The translations under genes were made by a program, and so were the position numbers. From contig NZ_JAKFIA010000001.1 in assembly GCF_022569295.1 (NCBI RefSeq), forward strand, positions 2,557,001-2,621,000: a stretch of DNA of 64,000 bases, in the 5' to 3' direction. Every line of letters begins with the position of its first letter. The stretch's first letter is position 1. This document shows positions 34,295-44,692 of the stretch, one piece after another. This DNA comes from Pedomonas mirosovicensis (lineage in GTDB: Bacteria > Pseudomonadota > Alphaproteobacteria > Sphingomonadales > Sphingomonadaceae). The notes under the pieces are model-generated. The model was given only the letters and a program-made list of their open reading frames with translations. It was not told where the DNA came from and ran no database searches.

Positions 34295-34789
34295 TCAGTT
34301 GCTGATGATGATGACGACGCGCCGGTTTTCCCGCCGGTTTTCCTCGGTGGTGTTGGGCAGGATTGGATAGCGCGAGCCCAGCCCCTCAATCCGCAGGTTC
34401 TGGCGTGGCATTCCCGCCTCGATCATCGCCTCGGCGACAGACTCCGCGCGCTTCTGGGAAAGCATGTCATTGAACGCCTTCGTGCCCGTGGTGTCCGTAT
34501 GGCCCTCGACACGGGCGGCGTTGATCTGCACGCCAAGCAACACGCGGGCAAGCCGGTGGATCGACTCGCGCTGCCCCTCCTTGAGGCGGCTGTCATTCAA
34601 ATCGAACAGCAGCTTGTCGTTCATGCTGAATGCCCACCCGGCGTCGGTCTCGACAAAGCCTTCGGACTTCAGCGTTGCAATTTGCTGCGGGGTCAGGCCG
34701 TGTTTTGCAGGGGTGGTCTGGCAGGCCGCGAGCAGAAAACAGCACAGGGCAAAACCGGTCAGCCGCTTGAACAGGTACAACACATTCAA
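34295..34789 (-). CDS. yfiB: OmpA-domain lipoprotein, YfiB-like (164 aa)
   Basis: Outer-membrane lipoprotein: signal peptide ending in the lipobox LLAAC with Cys23, a short linker, then an OmpA-type peptidoglycan-binding domain at about 55-164 (VEGHTDTTGTKAFNDMLSQK, RAESVAEAMIEAGMP, ENRRENRRVVIIIS). In the Pseudomonas YfiBNR system, YfiB sequesters the inhibitor YfiR at the outer membrane and so switches on the cyclase YfiN. Here it is the last gene of three, 17 bases after the cyclase and on the same strand, which supports the assignment. Confidence 0.8.
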   Translation of the reverse strand: MNVLYLFKRLTGFALCCFLLAACQTTPAKHGLTPQQIATLKSEGFVETDAGWAFSMNDKLLFDLNDSRLKEGQRESIHRLARVLLGVQINAARVEGHTDTTGTKAFNDMLSQKRAESVAEAMIEAGMPRQNLRIEGLGSRYPILPNTTEENRRENRRVVIIISN

Positions 34790-34806
34790 TCTCCGTTAAG
34801 CAGGGG

Positions 34807-36069
34807 TCATGCCTGCACCCGATCCGGCGGCATGCGCCGCCGAGATCGTTTCGCTTCATACATTGCCTTATCGGCCACCTCCAGCAGGGCCTCCTCGTCG
34901 CCACAGGGGTCGGGGAAGAAGGCCATGCCGATGCTGACCGAGGCCTTGATGCCGGTGCCGTCCGGCAGACGAATGGGATCGGCCATCCGTAGCAGAAGCT
35001 GGTCTGCCAGCGCCTGGGCATCCGCAGGGGATGCCAGCGGCGCCAGCAGGATGGCGAACTCGTCTCCGCCCAGGCGCGCCGCCAAGTGGGCATCGCCAAG
35101 CAGTTTCGAGATCCGCGCGCCGATCTCAGCCAGGACCGCATCGCCGCAGGCATGACCAAGCTGGTCGTTGATTTCCTTGAAATCGTTGCAGTCCATGAAC
35201 AGCAGCGCCACCTGGCCGCCCGTTTCCCGCGCATGGCCAACCGCCTGGCGCAGGCCAACCTCGAACCGGGCACGGTTGGGCAGCCCGGTCAGGCTGTCGT
35301 GCAGGGCCAGATGGGCAAGGGATTCGTTTTCCCGGCGCAGCTTGTCGCCCCAGGCCTCAAGCTCCGTCAGAAGGGCGTTGAAGTCATCGGCCAGTGCCGT
35401 GATCTCGGCGATGGACGAGGACGGCACGCGCCGGTCGAACGTGCGGTTGACCCGCACCGAGTGTGCAACAGCCGTGAGCCGCTGGAGCGGCTCCACGATC
35501 GTTTGCTGAAGCCGGCGCGAGAAGCTCATGGCCGTGATGGCGCTGAAGACGAGACAGGCCAGCGCACCGGCAAGCGCCACCGCGACATAGCGTAGAAGGC
35601 CGCCCGCATCGCCGCTCAGGTGCACCACTGCGACTTCCCGGCCCTGGTGGGTGATCGGCACCACCACCGGATCGGGGAAGATCAGTTCATTGACCCAGTA
35701 ACGCAGCCGATGGCCCGTGCCCACATATGCGCGCCGCCAGCTCCACAGCGTGCGCCCATCGCTGAGGATGATGGAAATTTCGGTGATCTCTTCATGCTTG
35801 ATGGTGGGCGCAAGGGCCTCGGCCACGGCGATTTCGTCGTTGAACACCGTGGCGGCCTCGGCCGTATAGCTGGCGGCCTGGCCGATCAGCGCAAGGTTGT
35901 CGAGCGCATAGGCGCGAATGACGACAAAACCGGCCAGCAGCACGGCAAGGCCCGCCAGAGCCGCGGACACCAGCGTCACGCGCAGGTGCACGCGGCGCAG
36001 GACATCGCGCAGCCGGGGCTGCTCCTGTGCCCGCAAGGCGGACGGGGTTGAGGGCTTACGGTTCGTCAT
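34807..36069 (-). CDS. yfiN: Membrane diguanylate cyclase, YfiN/TpbB-like (420 aa)
   Basis: Makes cyclic di-GMP, promoting surface attachment. Transmembrane helices lie at about residues 29-50 and 160-181, with a periplasmic sensor domain between them; a HAMP linker and a coiled segment follow to about 250. The GGDEF domain (LTGLPNRARFEVGLRQAV ... GGDEF at 334-338) is complete. The inhibitory RxxD site normally placed just before GGDEF is absent: the residues there are GDAHLAARL. Product inhibition may therefore be missing. Its ATG overlaps the stop of yfiR (ATGA at 36069-36066). Confidence 0.87.
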   Translation of the reverse strand: MTNRKPSTPSALRAQEQPRLRDVLRRVHLRVTLVSAALAGLAVLLAGFVVIRAYALDNLALIGQAASYTAEAATVFNDEIAVAEALAPTIKHEEITEISIILSDGRTLWSWRRAYVGTGHRLRYWVNELIFPDPVVVPITHQGREVAVVHLSGDAGGLLRYVAVALAGALACLVFSAITAMSFSRRLQQTIVEPLQRLTAVAHSVRVNRTFDRRVPSSSIAEITALADDFNALLTELEAWGDKLRRENESLAHLALHDSLTGLPNRARFEVGLRQAVGHARETGGQVALLFMDCNDFKEINDQLGHACGDAVLAEIGARISKLLGDAHLAARLGGDEFAILLAPLASPADAQALADQLLLRMADPIRLPDGTGIKASVSIGMAFFPDPCGDEEALLEVADKAMYEAKRSRRRMPPDRVQA

Positions 36070-36668
36070 GGCCGGTCCGCCCTGTGTCCCAGCAACAGGA
36101 CCTTCGGATCGACGCGAAGCCCGCTGCGGGCAACGGCATCGAGGTTGAGATCAAAGGAAACCCGTGTCGCCCCTACCTTCAGACAGAACATGCTGCCGCT
36201 CCGGCAAAGCGGGTCCTGCTCCCGAATGGTCAGCAACGGCTGCTTCACGGTCCGGAGCTGTTCCAGTTCCGCCGCGCTGATCTCCCCGATGTAGGCCGCG
36301 TGGCAGCTCCGCATCGACGCGGCGTCGACCTTGGCAAGCGTATGCAAACGCAAGGGCCGCCCCGCCATCTGTGGAAGAGCAGTCATGAGACCTTGTCCGT
36401 AACGCATGGACCCAACAAGGCACAGTTCCAGAACATCGGGCTCTTCCGGCCACCTCGTATAGCTAATGATTCCCCATACGACCCGAGCAAGCCTCGCGCT
36501 GTCCGCCGCGAGGATCTCGTGCGTACCTGAATCTTGAGGAGATGTCTGAGCCAGGGCTGGTCCCGCCTCAGGGCCAGGCGCCAGTAATCCCATGCTGACC
36601 AACAGTGTGGCGCCGACCCTCAAGCCCCATCTTCCTCGAAAAATCCAACCCTGATAATCGCCGAACAT
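36066..36668 (-). CDS. yfiR: Periplasmic YfiR-family inhibitor (200 aa)
   Basis: Exported protein with a signal region at about residues 10-41 (ending ALAQ). The YfiR/HmsC domain (DUF4154) reads LARVVWGIISYTRWPEEPDV, LELCLVGSMRYGQGL and SMRSCHAAYIGEISAAELEQ. It continues GSMFCLKVGATRVSFDLNLD and VARSGLRVDPKVLLL. Conserved cysteines are present (CLVG, SCHA, LCRSG, MFCL), matching the disulfides of YfiR. It represses YfiN in the periplasm under reference conditions. First gene of yfiRNB here, overlapping yfiN by 4 bases. Confidence 0.85.
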   Translation of the reverse strand: MFGDYQGWIFRGRWGLRVGATLLVSMGLLAPGPEAGPALAQTSPQDSGTHEILAADSARLARVVWGIISYTRWPEEPDVLELCLVGSMRYGQGLMTALPQMAGRPLRLHTLAKVDAASMRSCHAAYIGEISAAELEQLRTVKQPLLTIREQDPLCRSGSMFCLKVGATRVSFDLNLDAVARSGLRVDPKVLLLGHRADRP

Positions 36669-36882
36669 CCGGCGTACCGGACAAGCTTTGCCACAGGGCT
36701 GTCAAGATGTGGTTAATTTGTCTCCGATGACAGAGAATCTAGAATGAATGTTTGGTCATTACTGCGCCATAAACCAAGGTCGCCCTAGCGAGCAACCGTT
36801 GTTACGAGCACCTTTTTTGCAAGAAACAATATGGCGGGCGACCGGCACGCCTGGATCAGGGGGCGGAACTAAATAAACCCCC

Positions 36883-37686
36883 TCAACCAACCCAGCGGCG
36901 CGCGCGCTCCACCAGAGCGCGCAGCAGCCGTTCGATCACCTGCTGCGCCGCCTCGGCCCGGCTTGCGTCCCACAGCAGCGGCTGGCCTTCATCCATGTAG
37001 GCGGACTGGGCAAGTTCCAGCTGCACGGCGATGATATTGTCTTCCGGGCGGCCGTAATGACGGGTGATGTAGCCGCCCTTGAAGCGGCCGTTGAGCACGG
37101 CGGAAAACCCATCGGCGCTGCGCGCCACCGCCAGCAGATCCTCCGCCACTTCCGCCGGGCAGGCCGTTCCGGCCCCTGTGCCGAGGTTGAAGTCCGGCAG
37201 GCGGCCTTCGAACAGCACCGGCACGCGTGAGCGGATGGAATGGGCATCCCACAGCACGGCAAAGCCGTGGCGGGCCTTTATGGCTTCCAGCGTCGCCGCC
37301 AGCCGGTCGTGATAGGGCTTCCAGTAGGCCGTCACCCGCTCGGCGACTTCCTCCGCACCCGGCTCATCGCCCGGCGCATAGAGCGGCTCGTCGTTGAAGG
37401 TGATAAGCGGGCACAGCCCCGTCTCCCGCTGGCCGGGGTAGAGCAGCGCGCCATCCGTCGGCCGGTTGAGATCGACCACATAACGCGAGTAGTTGGCCTT
37501 CAGCACGCTCGCGCCCATGGCGGCGGCAAAGGCGTAGAGCTTCTCCACATGCCAGTCCGTATCCGGCACGGCGCGGGCGGGCGGGCTCAGCCGCTGCCGA
37601 AGCGCGTCAGGCAATTCCGTGCCCGCATGCGGGATACTGATGAGCAGCGGCAGCGTGCCTTGCGCGAAGTCGAAAACCGGCGTCAT
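36883..37686 (-). CDS. hutG: N-formylglutamate deformylase (267 aa)
   Basis: Last step of the five-step histidine pathway: N-formylglutamate to glutamate and formate. LLISIPHAGTELPDALRQRL (residues 12-31) and VDLNRPTDGALLYPGQRETG, then WDAHSIRSRVPVLFEGRLPD, are characteristic of the FGase family. Start ATG at 37686 gives 10 bases to hutH upstream. Its presence together with hutF shows the pathway uses formiminoglutamate deiminase rather than direct formiminohydrolase. Confidence 0.95.
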   Translation of the reverse strand: MTPVFDFAQGTLPLLISIPHAGTELPDALRQRLSPPARAVPDTDWHVEKLYAFAAAMGASVLKANYSRYVVDLNRPTDGALLYPGQRETGLCPLITFNDEPLYAPGDEPGAEEVAERVTAYWKPYHDRLAATLEAIKARHGFAVLWDAHSIRSRVPVLFEGRLPDFNLGTGAGTACPAEVAEDLLAVARSADGFSAVLNGRFKGGYITRHYGRPEDNIIAVQLELAQSAYMDEGQPLLWDASRAEAAQQVIERLLRALVERARRWVG

Positions 37687-37696
37687 ACGCTGCCCC

Positions 37697-39241
37697 CTAT
37701 GGTCTTGGCCCTTGTGACGGCAGCAGATCGGCAACCCAACGGTTGAGCGCGCCAGTCAGCACCCATTGCCGCGCCACATCGATGTCCGGCTTGAAGTAGC
37801 GGTCCGCATCATAGTGGCTGACCTGCCCGCGCACCAGGCTGACCACGTCTTCGAGCGTCGCGGAGGAGGTCATGGGTCGATGAAAGTCGATGCCCTGCAC
37901 CGCCGCGATCAACTCAATGCCGATGACGGTCGCGCTGTTCTCCGCCATATCCCCGAGGCGCCGTGCCGCGAAGGTTGCCATGCTCACATGATCCTCCTGG
38001 TTGGCGGAGGTGGGAATGGTATCAACGCTCGCCGGGTGAGCGAGGGTTTTATTCTCCGAAGCCAGCGCCGCCGCCGTTACCTGCGCGATCATGAAGCCGG
38101 AATTGACGCCGCTGTGCTCCACCAGAAAAGCGGGCAGGCCGCTCATCTTCGGGTCCACCAGAATGGCGAGGCGGCGCTCGGAAAGGTTGGCGATTTCCGC
38201 AAGAGCAATCGCCAGAAAATCCGCAGCGAACGCCACCGGCTCGGCGTGGAAATTGCCGCCCGAGAGCGCCTCAAGATCTTCAGCGAAAATCAGCGGGTTG
38301 TCGGTGACCGCATTGGCCTCCCGCTCCAGCACGGCGGCGGTGTGGCGCAGCGTATCCAGCACCGCGCCCATCACCTGCGGCTGGCAGCGCAGCGAATAGG
38401 GGTCCTGCACCCGTTCGCAATTGCGGTGGGAAGCGCGGATCTCGCTGCCCGCCAGCAGGGCGCGATAAGCCGCCGCCACATCCCGCTGCCCCGGCTGGCC
38501 GCGCAGTTGATGGATACGCGCGTCAAACGGCACGTCGCTGCCCTTCAGCGCATCGACGCTGAGCGCGCCTGCCACCACGGCGCTGGCGAACACGTTCTCC
38601 GCCAGGAACAGCCCGGCGAGCCCCAGCGCCGTTGACGCCTGCGTGCCGTTGATGAGCGCCAGCCCTTCCTTGGGGCCGAGCGTCATGGGCGACAAACCCG
38701 CCAGCGCCAGCCCCTTACGGGCAGAGAAAACTTCGCCCCGATGCGTTAGCTCGCCCTCGCCCAGCAGCACGGAAGCCATGTGGGCAAGCGGGGCAAGATC
38801 ACCCGAGGCGCCAACCGAACCCTTGGACGGGATGACCGGATAAACCTCCGCATTCACCAGCGCGATGAGCGCGTCCACCGTCTCCGGCCGCACGCCCGAA
38901 TGGCCCCGCGCCAGACCGATGATCTTCAAGACCAGCAGCAGCCGCACCACCGCCTCCGGCAGCGCCGCGCCAACGCCTGTGCAGTGGGAGAAAATCAGGT
39001 TGCGCTGCAGGGCTTCCAGTTCATCGTCCGCAATGCGCGTTTGCGCCAGCAGGCCAAAGCCGGTGTTGATGCCGTAAACCGGTTGGCCTTTGGCGAGAAT
39101 ATCGCCGATCGCCTGGCAGCTGGCCGCTAGCCGCTCCCGCGTTTCCGGGTGCAGCGCGATCTTGACCGGGCCTTCGTAGATCCGCCGCAGCGTGGCGAGA
39201 TCAACCGCACCCGGCTCGATAAACAGCATGTCGTCACTCAT
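37697..39241 (-). CDS. hutH: Histidine ammonia-lyase (514 aa)
   Basis: Converts histidine to urocanate and ammonia, the committed step. The MIO cofactor is formed from Ala-Ser-Gly within [20 protein letters not shown] at about residues 140-160, intact here. Other family segments are [15 protein letters not shown] and [20 protein letters not shown]. Length is standard. It lies 6 bases from the hutU stop, tightly coupled. Confidence 0.98.
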   Translation of the reverse strand: MSDDMLFIEPGAVDLATLRRIYEGPVKIALHPETRERLAASCQAIGDILAKGQPVYGINTGFGLLAQTRIADDELEALQRNLIFSHCTGVGAALPEAVVRLLLVLKIIGLARGHSGVRPETVDALIALVNAEVYPVIPSKGSVGASGDLAPLAHMASVLLGEGELTHRGEVFSARKGLALAGLSPMTLGPKEGLALINGTQASTALGLAGLFLAENVFASAVVAGALSVDALKGSDVPFDARIHQLRGQPGQRDVAAAYRALLAGSEIRASHRNCERVQDPYSLRCQPQVMGAVLDTLRHTAAVLEREANAVTDNPLIFAEDLEALSGGNFHAEPVAFAADFLAIALAEIANLSERRLAILVDPKMSGLPAFLVEHSGVNSGFMIAQVTAAALASENKTLAHPASVDTIPTSANQEDHVSMATFAARRLGDMAENSATVIGIELIAAVQGIDFHRPMTSSATLEDVVSLVRGQVSHYDADRYFKPDIDVARQWVLTGALNRWVADLLPSQGPRP

Positions 39242-39247
39242 GGCGCA

Positions 39248-40921
39248 TCAGTCTTTCAGCATAGGGAGGTTGAGGCCGTGTTCGCGGGCGCAGTCGATCG
39301 CTTGTGGATAGCCCGCATCCGCATGGCGCATCACGCCGGAGGCCGGATCATTCCACAGCACCCGCTCCAAGCGCTTGGCCGCGCTGTCCGTACCATCGCA
39401 CACGATCACCATGCCCGCGTGCTGGGAGAAGCCCATGCCAACGCCGCCGCCGTGGTGCAGGGAAACCCACGTGGCCCCGCTCGCGGTGTTCAGCAGCGCG
39501 TTCAACAGCGGCCAGTCGGATACGGCGTCCGAGCCGTCCTTCATCGCCTCCGTTTCCCGGTTGGGGCTGGCAACGGAGCCGGAGTCGAGGTGATCCCGCC
39601 CGATAACGATGGGCGCCTTCAACTCGCCCTTTGCCACCATTTCGTTAAAGGCAAGGCCCAGCCGGTGCCGCTGGCCCAGCCCCACCCAGCAAATGCGCGC
39701 CGGCAGGCCCTGATAGGCAATGCGTTTGCCCGCCATGTCCAGCCAGCGGTGCAGGTGCGGATCATCGGAGATCAGCTCTTTCACCTTGGCATCGGTTTTG
39801 GCGATATCCTCCGGGTCGCCCGAAAGCGCCGCCCAGCGGAACGGCCCCACGCCTCGGCAGAACAGCGGGCGGATATAAGCAGGCACAAAGCCCGGAAAAT
39901 CGAAGGCGTTTTTAACGCCCGCTTCCAAAGCCATCTGGCGGATGTTGTTGCCATAATCGAACACCGGCACGCCCATCTTCTGGAAGGCCAGCATCGCCTC
40001 CACATGGACGCCAATGGATTGAATGGCCTCGGCCCGCACGGTCTCCGGCGCGCGCTCGCGCGCCTCTAGCCATTTCTCGACCGTCCAGCCCGCAGGCAGA
40101 TAGCCGTTGACCGGATCGTGCGCCGAGGTCTGGTCCGTCACCGCATCCGGGCGGATGCCCCGGCGCACCATCTCAGGCAGAATTTCCGCCGCGTTGCCGA
40201 GGAGGCCGATCGAAATGGCCCGGCCCTCTCCTCGCGCCTTTTCCAGAATATCCAGCGCCTCATCCAGCGAGCGCGCGGCAACGTCGAGATAGCGGGTTTG
40301 TAGCCGCTTCTCAATACGGCTCCACTGGCACTCGACCGCGATCATGCTGGCCCCAGCCATGGTGGCCGCCAGCGGCTGCGCGCCGCCCATGCCGCCCAGG
40401 CCCGCCGTTAAAATCCACTTGCCTGAAAGATCGCCGTCGAAATGCTGGCGACCCATCTCCACGAACGTCTCATACGTGCCCTGCACGATGCCCTGGCTGC
40501 CGATGTAGATCCACGAGCCCGCCGTCATCTGGCCGTACATCATCAGGCCCTTCCGATCGAGTTCGTGGAAATGCTCCCACGTCGCCCAGTGCGGCACCAG
40601 GTTGGAGTTGGCGATCAGCACGCGCGGCGCATCCGCGTGGGTGCGAAACACGCCCACCGGCTTGCCGGACTGCACCAGCAGCGTCTCGTCGCTCTCCAGC
40701 CCGCGCAGCGCCTCGACGATGCGGTCGAAACACTCCCAGTTCCGCGCCGCCCGGCCGATGCCACCGTAAACCACCAGCTCGTCCGGGTTCTCCGCCACCT
40801 CCGGATCAAGGTTGTTCATCAGCATCCGCAGCGGGGCTTCCGTCAGCCACGACTTGGCGGAGATCTCCGTGCCGCGCGGGGCGCGCACGGGACGGGCATT
40901 GGGCGTGAGCCGGTTGTGCAT
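39248..40921 (-). CDS. hutU: Urocanate hydratase (557 aa)
   Basis: Converts urocanate to imidazolonepropionate using tightly bound [23 protein letters not shown] is the NAD-binding glycine stretch, and [20 protein letters not shown] is another family segment. The active Cys lies in [20 protein letters not shown]. Start ATG at 40921 is preferred, since GGAG lies 6 bases before it and [20 protein letters not shown] is the family start. An ATG at 40933 also opens this frame, but it would lack a ribosome site because a HutC operator abuts it. First gene of hutU-hutH-hutG. Confidence 0.97.
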   Translation of the reverse strand: MHNRLTPNARPVRAPRGTEISAKSWLTEAPLRMLMNNLDPEVAENPDELVVYGGIGRAARNWECFDRIVEALRGLESDETLLVQSGKPVGVFRTHADAPRVLIANSNLVPHWATWEHFHELDRKGLMMYGQMTAGSWIYIGSQGIVQGTYETFVEMGRQHFDGDLSGKWILTAGLGGMGGAQPLAATMAGASMIAVECQWSRIEKRLQTRYLDVAARSLDEALDILEKARGEGRAISIGLLGNAAEILPEMVRRGIRPDAVTDQTSAHDPVNGYLPAGWTVEKWLEARERAPETVRAEAIQSIGVHVEAMLAFQKMGVPVFDYGNNIRQMALEAGVKNAFDFPGFVPAYIRPLFCRGVGPFRWAALSGDPEDIAKTDAKVKELISDDPHLHRWLDMAGKRIAYQGLPARICWVGLGQRHRLGLAFNEMVAKGELKAPIVIGRDHLDSGSVASPNRETEAMKDGSDAVSDWPLLNALLNTASGATWVSLHHGGGVGMGFSQHAGMVIVCDGTDSAAKRLERVLWNDPASGVMRHADAGYPQAIDCAREHGLNLPMLKD

Positions 40922-40934
40922 TGCCTGCTCCATA

Positions 40935-40947
40935 CTTGTATAGACAG
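40935..40947. promoter_or_regulatory. HutC-type operator upstream of hutU
   Basis: CTTGTATAGACAG, containing GTATAGAC, which matches the GTmTAkAC core bound by the HutC subfamily of GntR regulators. A matching site stands between hutF and hutI. Confidence 0.6.
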
Positions 40948-41014
40948 CTTGCCTGAAAGCTACATCGCCGCGCCTGCGCTGGCAAGCGGCGCGAAGTTTG
41001 AGATTTTGGTTATT

Positions 41015-41066
41015 TTCTTTGCGAGGGTCTCAGGCCCCTGCGCCCCGATCGTTTTTCGGGCCGCAC
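41015..41066 (+). repeat. Dispersed palindromic element, copy 3
   Basis: TTTTCTTTGCGAGGGTCTC, CCCCTGCGCCCCGA, then TCGTTTTTCGGGCCGC (41049-41064), identical over 16 bases with copy 1. A fourth copy faces it at 41106-41185. Confidence 0.5.
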
Positions 41067-41105
41067 GCGCGATGCAAGTCGCGGCTCCATAAAATCAACT
41101 TAGAC

Positions 41106-41185
41106 GGACGTATTCCGGGCGGTCGCAGGAAACGCGCTTGCAAAAAAACGAATGGGCGCGCGAGGGTTAGAGAGCCCTCCGCAGA
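41106..41185 (-). repeat. Dispersed palindromic element, copy 4 (inverted)
   Basis: On the minus strand: GGAGGGCTCTCTAACCCTCG, then CGCGCCCATTCGTTTTTTTG. Together with copy 3 it fills most of the hutC-hutU gap, and no gene is seen there. Confidence 0.4.
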
Positions 41186-41191
41186 TCTTCC

Positions 41192-41890
41192 TCACGGCTT
41201 GAAGCGGCCGGAGAACTCGTAGCGCGAGCCGGGATAATAGAAGCGCGAGGTGGTGGCGACGACGCCGCCGGACCATGTACGGCGCTGGAGCAGCAGGCAG
41301 GGCTCGTCTTCCGGCATCTTGAGGAGTTTGCGAACCTGCGCCTTGGGCATGACGGCGCGCAGGATGTGTTCGACCTCCTGCAACGGCGCGACCTCGATGA
41401 GGTATTGGTGCGCTGTCGTTTCGGTGAAATCGACGTTGAGATAATCCGGCGCGACGGCCGGGTTCACGTAGCGGTCTTCCAGCTGCACGGGCAGGCCGTT
41501 TTCGCAGTGGAGCATGAGGGAGTGGAAGACCTGCGTGCCGGGCTTTGCCTGGAAGCTCTCCGCCACGTCGCCCCTGGCCTCCACGGCTTCCAGCTTCAGC
41601 ACTTGCACGGAATGCTCGTGGCCGCGGCTGCGGATTTCGTTGGCGATGTTGTGAACTTCGAGCGGATGAGCGTGAGCCGTGCGGTCCGCAACGAAGGTGC
41701 CGACGCCCGCCACGCGCACCAGCAGGCCTTCGTCCGCCAGTTCGCGCATGGCGCGGTTGACGGTCATGCGCGAAACGCAGAGCAGCTTCACCAGCTCGTT
41801 TTCCGATGGCACGCGATGGCCAGAGCCCCAAGCGCCCGAGCCAATATGGCCGAGGATATGGTCTTTCACCTTCTGGTATCGCGGCATCAT
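41192..41890 (-). CDS. hutC: Histidine utilisation repressor, GntR/HutC family (232 aa)
   Basis: Repressor of the hut genes, released by urocanate. The N-terminal winged helix-turn-helix is HRVPSENELVKLLCVSRMTV, then NRAMRELADEGLLVRVAGVG (about residues 24-65). The UTRA effector domain follows, ending LLQRRTWSGGVVATTSRFYY. Start ATG at 41890 (or 41887); a TTG at 41920 extends the frame without homology. It is downstream of hutF in the same direction and near both candidate operators. Confidence 0.93.
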   Translation of the reverse strand: MMPRYQKVKDHILGHIGSGAWGSGHRVPSENELVKLLCVSRMTVNRAMRELADEGLLVRVAGVGTFVADRTAHAHPLEVHNIANEIRSRGHEHSVQVLKLEAVEARGDVAESFQAKPGTQVFHSLMLHCENGLPVQLEDRYVNPAVAPDYLNVDFTETTAHQYLIEVAPLQEVEHILRAVMPKAQVRKLLKMPEDEPCLLLQRRTWSGGVVATTSRFYYPGSRYEFSGRFKP

Positions 41891-41936
41891 GGGGCAGGTA
41901 TCCTGGCTTCCGTTACGCAACGCAGGGTTTAGCGCG

Positions 41937-43313
41937 TCATTTCGATAGCAGGCGCCGCATGACCTGGCGATAGCGAACGGCGCAAGTCTCCTCGCCCTCG
42001 TGCCAGCCGTTCCGCACGCGCCAGCGGCCCGCCACCATCACGTGGCGAATGGCGTTCGGCTGCCCGGCGAAAATGAAAGCATCCATCAGCATCTCGCCCG
42101 CAAGACCCGCGAGCGCCGGGGCATCTCCATCGATCACCAGCAGATCGGCGCGGTGGCCAACGGCAATCTCGCCCATGGCCAAGCCCGCTGACTGCGCGCC
42201 GCCTTCTGCCGCAAGCCGCCACAACCGCGCGCCGGTGTGCGGCTCGTCGGCGGAGGCGGCAATGTTGCGCCTCTCCAGCCTGAGGCGCTGGCCATATTCC
42301 AGCCAGCGCAACTCCTCTGTCGCGGAAATCGAAACATGGCTGTCGCTGCCGATGGCGATGCGCCCGCTCGCTGCCAGATACTGCGGCAGCGGGAACAGGC
42401 CATCGCCCAGGTTGGCCTCGGTGGTGGGGCACAGCACGGCAACCGCACCGCTCTTCGCAAGCGCCGTCGTTTCGCTTTCGGTCATGTGCGTTGCGTGAAC
42501 AAGGCTCCAGCCTTCGCCTACCGGCGCGTTGTCGAGCAGCCACTCCACCGGCCGCTGCCCCGTAGCGGCAAGACATGCGTCCACCTCGCGCTGCTGTTCG
42601 GCGATATGAATGTGAATGGGCCGCCCCGGCTTCTCGCCAAGCGCCGCCAGCACCTCGCGCATGGCCTCCGGCGGCACCGCCCGCAGGCTATGGAAGGCAA
42701 CGCCCATCCGGGCGGTGTTCTGCTTTTCCGCCAGCGTGTCGAGCCGCCCCACCAGCTCCAGAAACGCATCGGCGCCATTGAGAAACCGCCGTTGCCGCAA
42801 CGTGCCGTTGAGGCTCTTGAAATCCGCCGTCTGGTAGAGCGTCGGCAGATGCGTCAGGCCGATGCCTGCCTCTCGCGCCGCCGCGAAAATCGCCTCGGAG
42901 AGGGCCGTGGGCGAAGCGTAGGGCGCGCCAGTTTCATCATGGTGTACGTAGTGGAACTCGCACACCTGGGTGTAGCCTGCCTTCAGCATTTCCACGTAAA
43001 GCTGGGCGGCGATGATTTGCAGATCCTCAGGGCTGATCCGCAGCGCCAGGTCATACATGCGCTCGCGCCAGGTCCAGAAGCTGTCTTCCGTCGGGCCGCG
43101 CCACTCGGCCTGCCCGGCCATGGCCCGCTGGAAGGCGTGGCTGTGGGCATTGCACAGCGCCGGGATCACCGCGCCGCGCACCAGTTCCGCGCTGGCCGCG
43201 ACCACATGCCCCGGCTCCACGGCGGTGATGATGCCGGCGTCATTCACGCTCAGGGCCACGTCGTCGCGCCAGCCCTCGGGCGTCAGCGCCCGCTCCAGAC
43301 GAAAGGTTGCCAT
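41937..43313 (-). CDS. hutF: Formimidoylglutamate deiminase (458 aa)
   Basis: Amidohydrolase-superfamily enzyme converting formiminoglutamate to N-formylglutamate and ammonia. Metal and substrate motifs: [20 protein letters not shown] (HxH at about residues 56-58), [40 protein letters not shown] and [23 protein letters not shown] at 43313 follows GGGGAAG. It is divergent from hutI and upstream of hutC. Confidence 0.96.
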   Translation of the reverse strand: MATFRLERALTPEGWRDDVALSVNDAGIITAVEPGHVVAASAELVRGAVIPALCNAHSHAFQRAMAGQAEWRGPTEDSFWTWRERMYDLALRISPEDLQIIAAQLYVEMLKAGYTQVCEFHYVHHDETGAPYASPTALSEAIFAAAREAGIGLTHLPTLYQTADFKSLNGTLRQRRFLNGADAFLELVGRLDTLAEKQNTARMGVAFHSLRAVPPEAMREVLAALGEKPGRPIHIHIAEQQREVDACLAATGQRPVEWLLDNAPVGEGWSLVHATHMTESETTALAKSGAVAVLCPTTEANLGDGLFPLPQYLAASGRIAIGSDSHVSISATEELRWLEYGQRLRLERRNIAASADEPHTGARLWRLAAEGGAQSAGLAMGEIAVGHRADLLVIDGDAPALAGLAGEMLMDAFIFAGQPNAIRHVMVAGRWRVRNGWHEGEETCAVRYRQVMRRLLSK

Positions 43314-43332
43314 GGCTTCCCCAAAGCCTATA

Positions 43333-43346
43333 CTTGTCTATACCAG
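43333..43346. promoter_or_regulatory. HutC-type operator between hutF and hutI
   Basis: CTTGTCTATACCAG; its complement contains GGTATAGACAAG, sharing GTATAGACA with the site before hutU. Placed to control both divergent genes. Confidence 0.6.
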
Positions 43347-43396
43347 AGGTAGCCGCTTGGTACAGGGCAGGCAAGGCACGAACAACACGGCACGGC

Positions 43397-44668
43397 ATGA
43401 GCGACACAGTATTTTACGGCAGCCCGCCGCCCCCTGGCACCCGTTGGGACCGGCTTTTAACCAACGTACACCTCGCCACCCTGGCAGAAACCGGCGCGCC
43501 CTACGGCGCTGTTGAGAACGCCGCGCTGGCGGTGAGCGGGGAGCGCATCGCCTGGCTCGGCCCCATGGCCGCGCTGGAAGCGCACCGGGACGACTGGCTC
43601 GCCGCGCAGGTGATAAACGGCGGTGGCCGCTGGGTCACGCCGGGCCTTATCGATTGCCACACCCATATCGTTCACGGCGGCAACCGGGCAGGCGAGTTCG
43701 AGCAGCGGCTGCAAGGCGTCTCTTATGAGGTCATCGCCAGGCAGGGCGGCGGCATTCTGTCGACCGTCAACGCCACCCGCGCCGCCAGCGTCGAGGACCT
43801 GGTGGCGCAGAGCCTGCCACGTATTGAGGCGCTCCTGGCCGAGGGCGTCACCACCCTTGAAATCAAATCCGGCTATGGGCTCGACATGGAGAGCGAGCGC
43901 GCCATGCTGCGCGCAGCGCGGATGATCGGCGAGCAACTGCCGGTGACGGTGAAAACCACTTTCCTCGGCGCGCACGCCCTGCCGCCAGAGTTCAGGGACA
44001 ATCGCGCCGGTTACGTTCGCCTTGTGTGCGAGGAGATGCTGCCCGCATTGGCGAGCGAGGGGCTGGTGGATGCAGTTGATGCCTTTTGCGAGCGCATCGC
44101 CTTCACCGCTGAGGAAACCCGCGCGGTCTTCGAGGCGGCAAAGAAGCTGGGCCTGCCGGTCAAGCTGCATGCCGAGCAGATCAGCGACATGAGCGGGGCC
44201 GCCTTGGCGGCGGAATTCGGCGCACTTTCGGCCGACCACCTGGAGCATGTATCGCCCGAGGGCATCTCAGCCATGGCGAAAAGCGGCACGGTTGCCGTGC
44301 TGCTGCCGGGCGCCTTTTATTTTCTGCGCGAGGAAAAACTGCCGCCCGTCGCCGCGCTGCGGGAGGCGGGCGTTCCCATCGCCATCGCGACCGACAGCAA
44401 TCCCGGCACCTCGCCCCTCACCTCGCTTTTGCTCGCCATGAACATGGCGTGCGTGCTGTTCCGCCTCACGCCCGAGGAGGCGCTGCTCGGCGCCACCCGC
44501 CATGCGGCCAAGGCGCTGGGGCTGGAGGCCACCCATGGCATTCTCGCCCCCGGCTACCAGGCCGACTTCGTGCTTTGGGATATCGGCAGCCCTGCCGAAC
44601 TGAGCTACCGCGCCGGGCTCAACCCCTGCGCGGCCGTGGTGCGGGCCGGCAACCGCGTGCGCGGCTGA
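43397..44668 (+). CDS. hutI: Imidazolonepropionase (423 aa)
   Basis: Opens the imidazolone ring to give formiminoglutamate. Zinc amidohydrolase motifs: [20 protein letters not shown] (HxH), [40 protein letters not shown] and [20 protein letters not shown]. Start ATG at 43397 chosen because the protein aligns from MSDTVFYG; the frame is open upstream through the operator. It is the only hut gene on the plus strand. Confidence 0.97.
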   Translation: MSDTVFYGSPPPPGTRWDRLLTNVHLATLAETGAPYGAVENAALAVSGERIAWLGPMAALEAHRDDWLAAQVINGGGRWVTPGLIDCHTHIVHGGNRAGEFEQRLQGVSYEVIARQGGGILSTVNATRAASVEDLVAQSLPRIEALLAEGVTTLEIKSGYGLDMESERAMLRAARMIGEQLPVTVKTTFLGAHALPPEFRDNRAGYVRLVCEEMLPALASEGLVDAVDAFCERIAFTAEETRAVFEAAKKLGLPVKLHAEQISDMSGAALAAEFGALSADHLEHVSPEGISAMAKSGTVAVLLPGAFYFLREEKLPPVAALREAGVPIAIATDSNPGTSPLTSLLLAMNMACVLFRLTPEEALLGATRHAAKALGLEATHGILAPGYQADFVLWDIGSPAELSYRAGLNPCAAVVRAGNRVRG

Positions 44669-44692
44669 TCGCCCGCCTTGCGCCGGGGAGCG

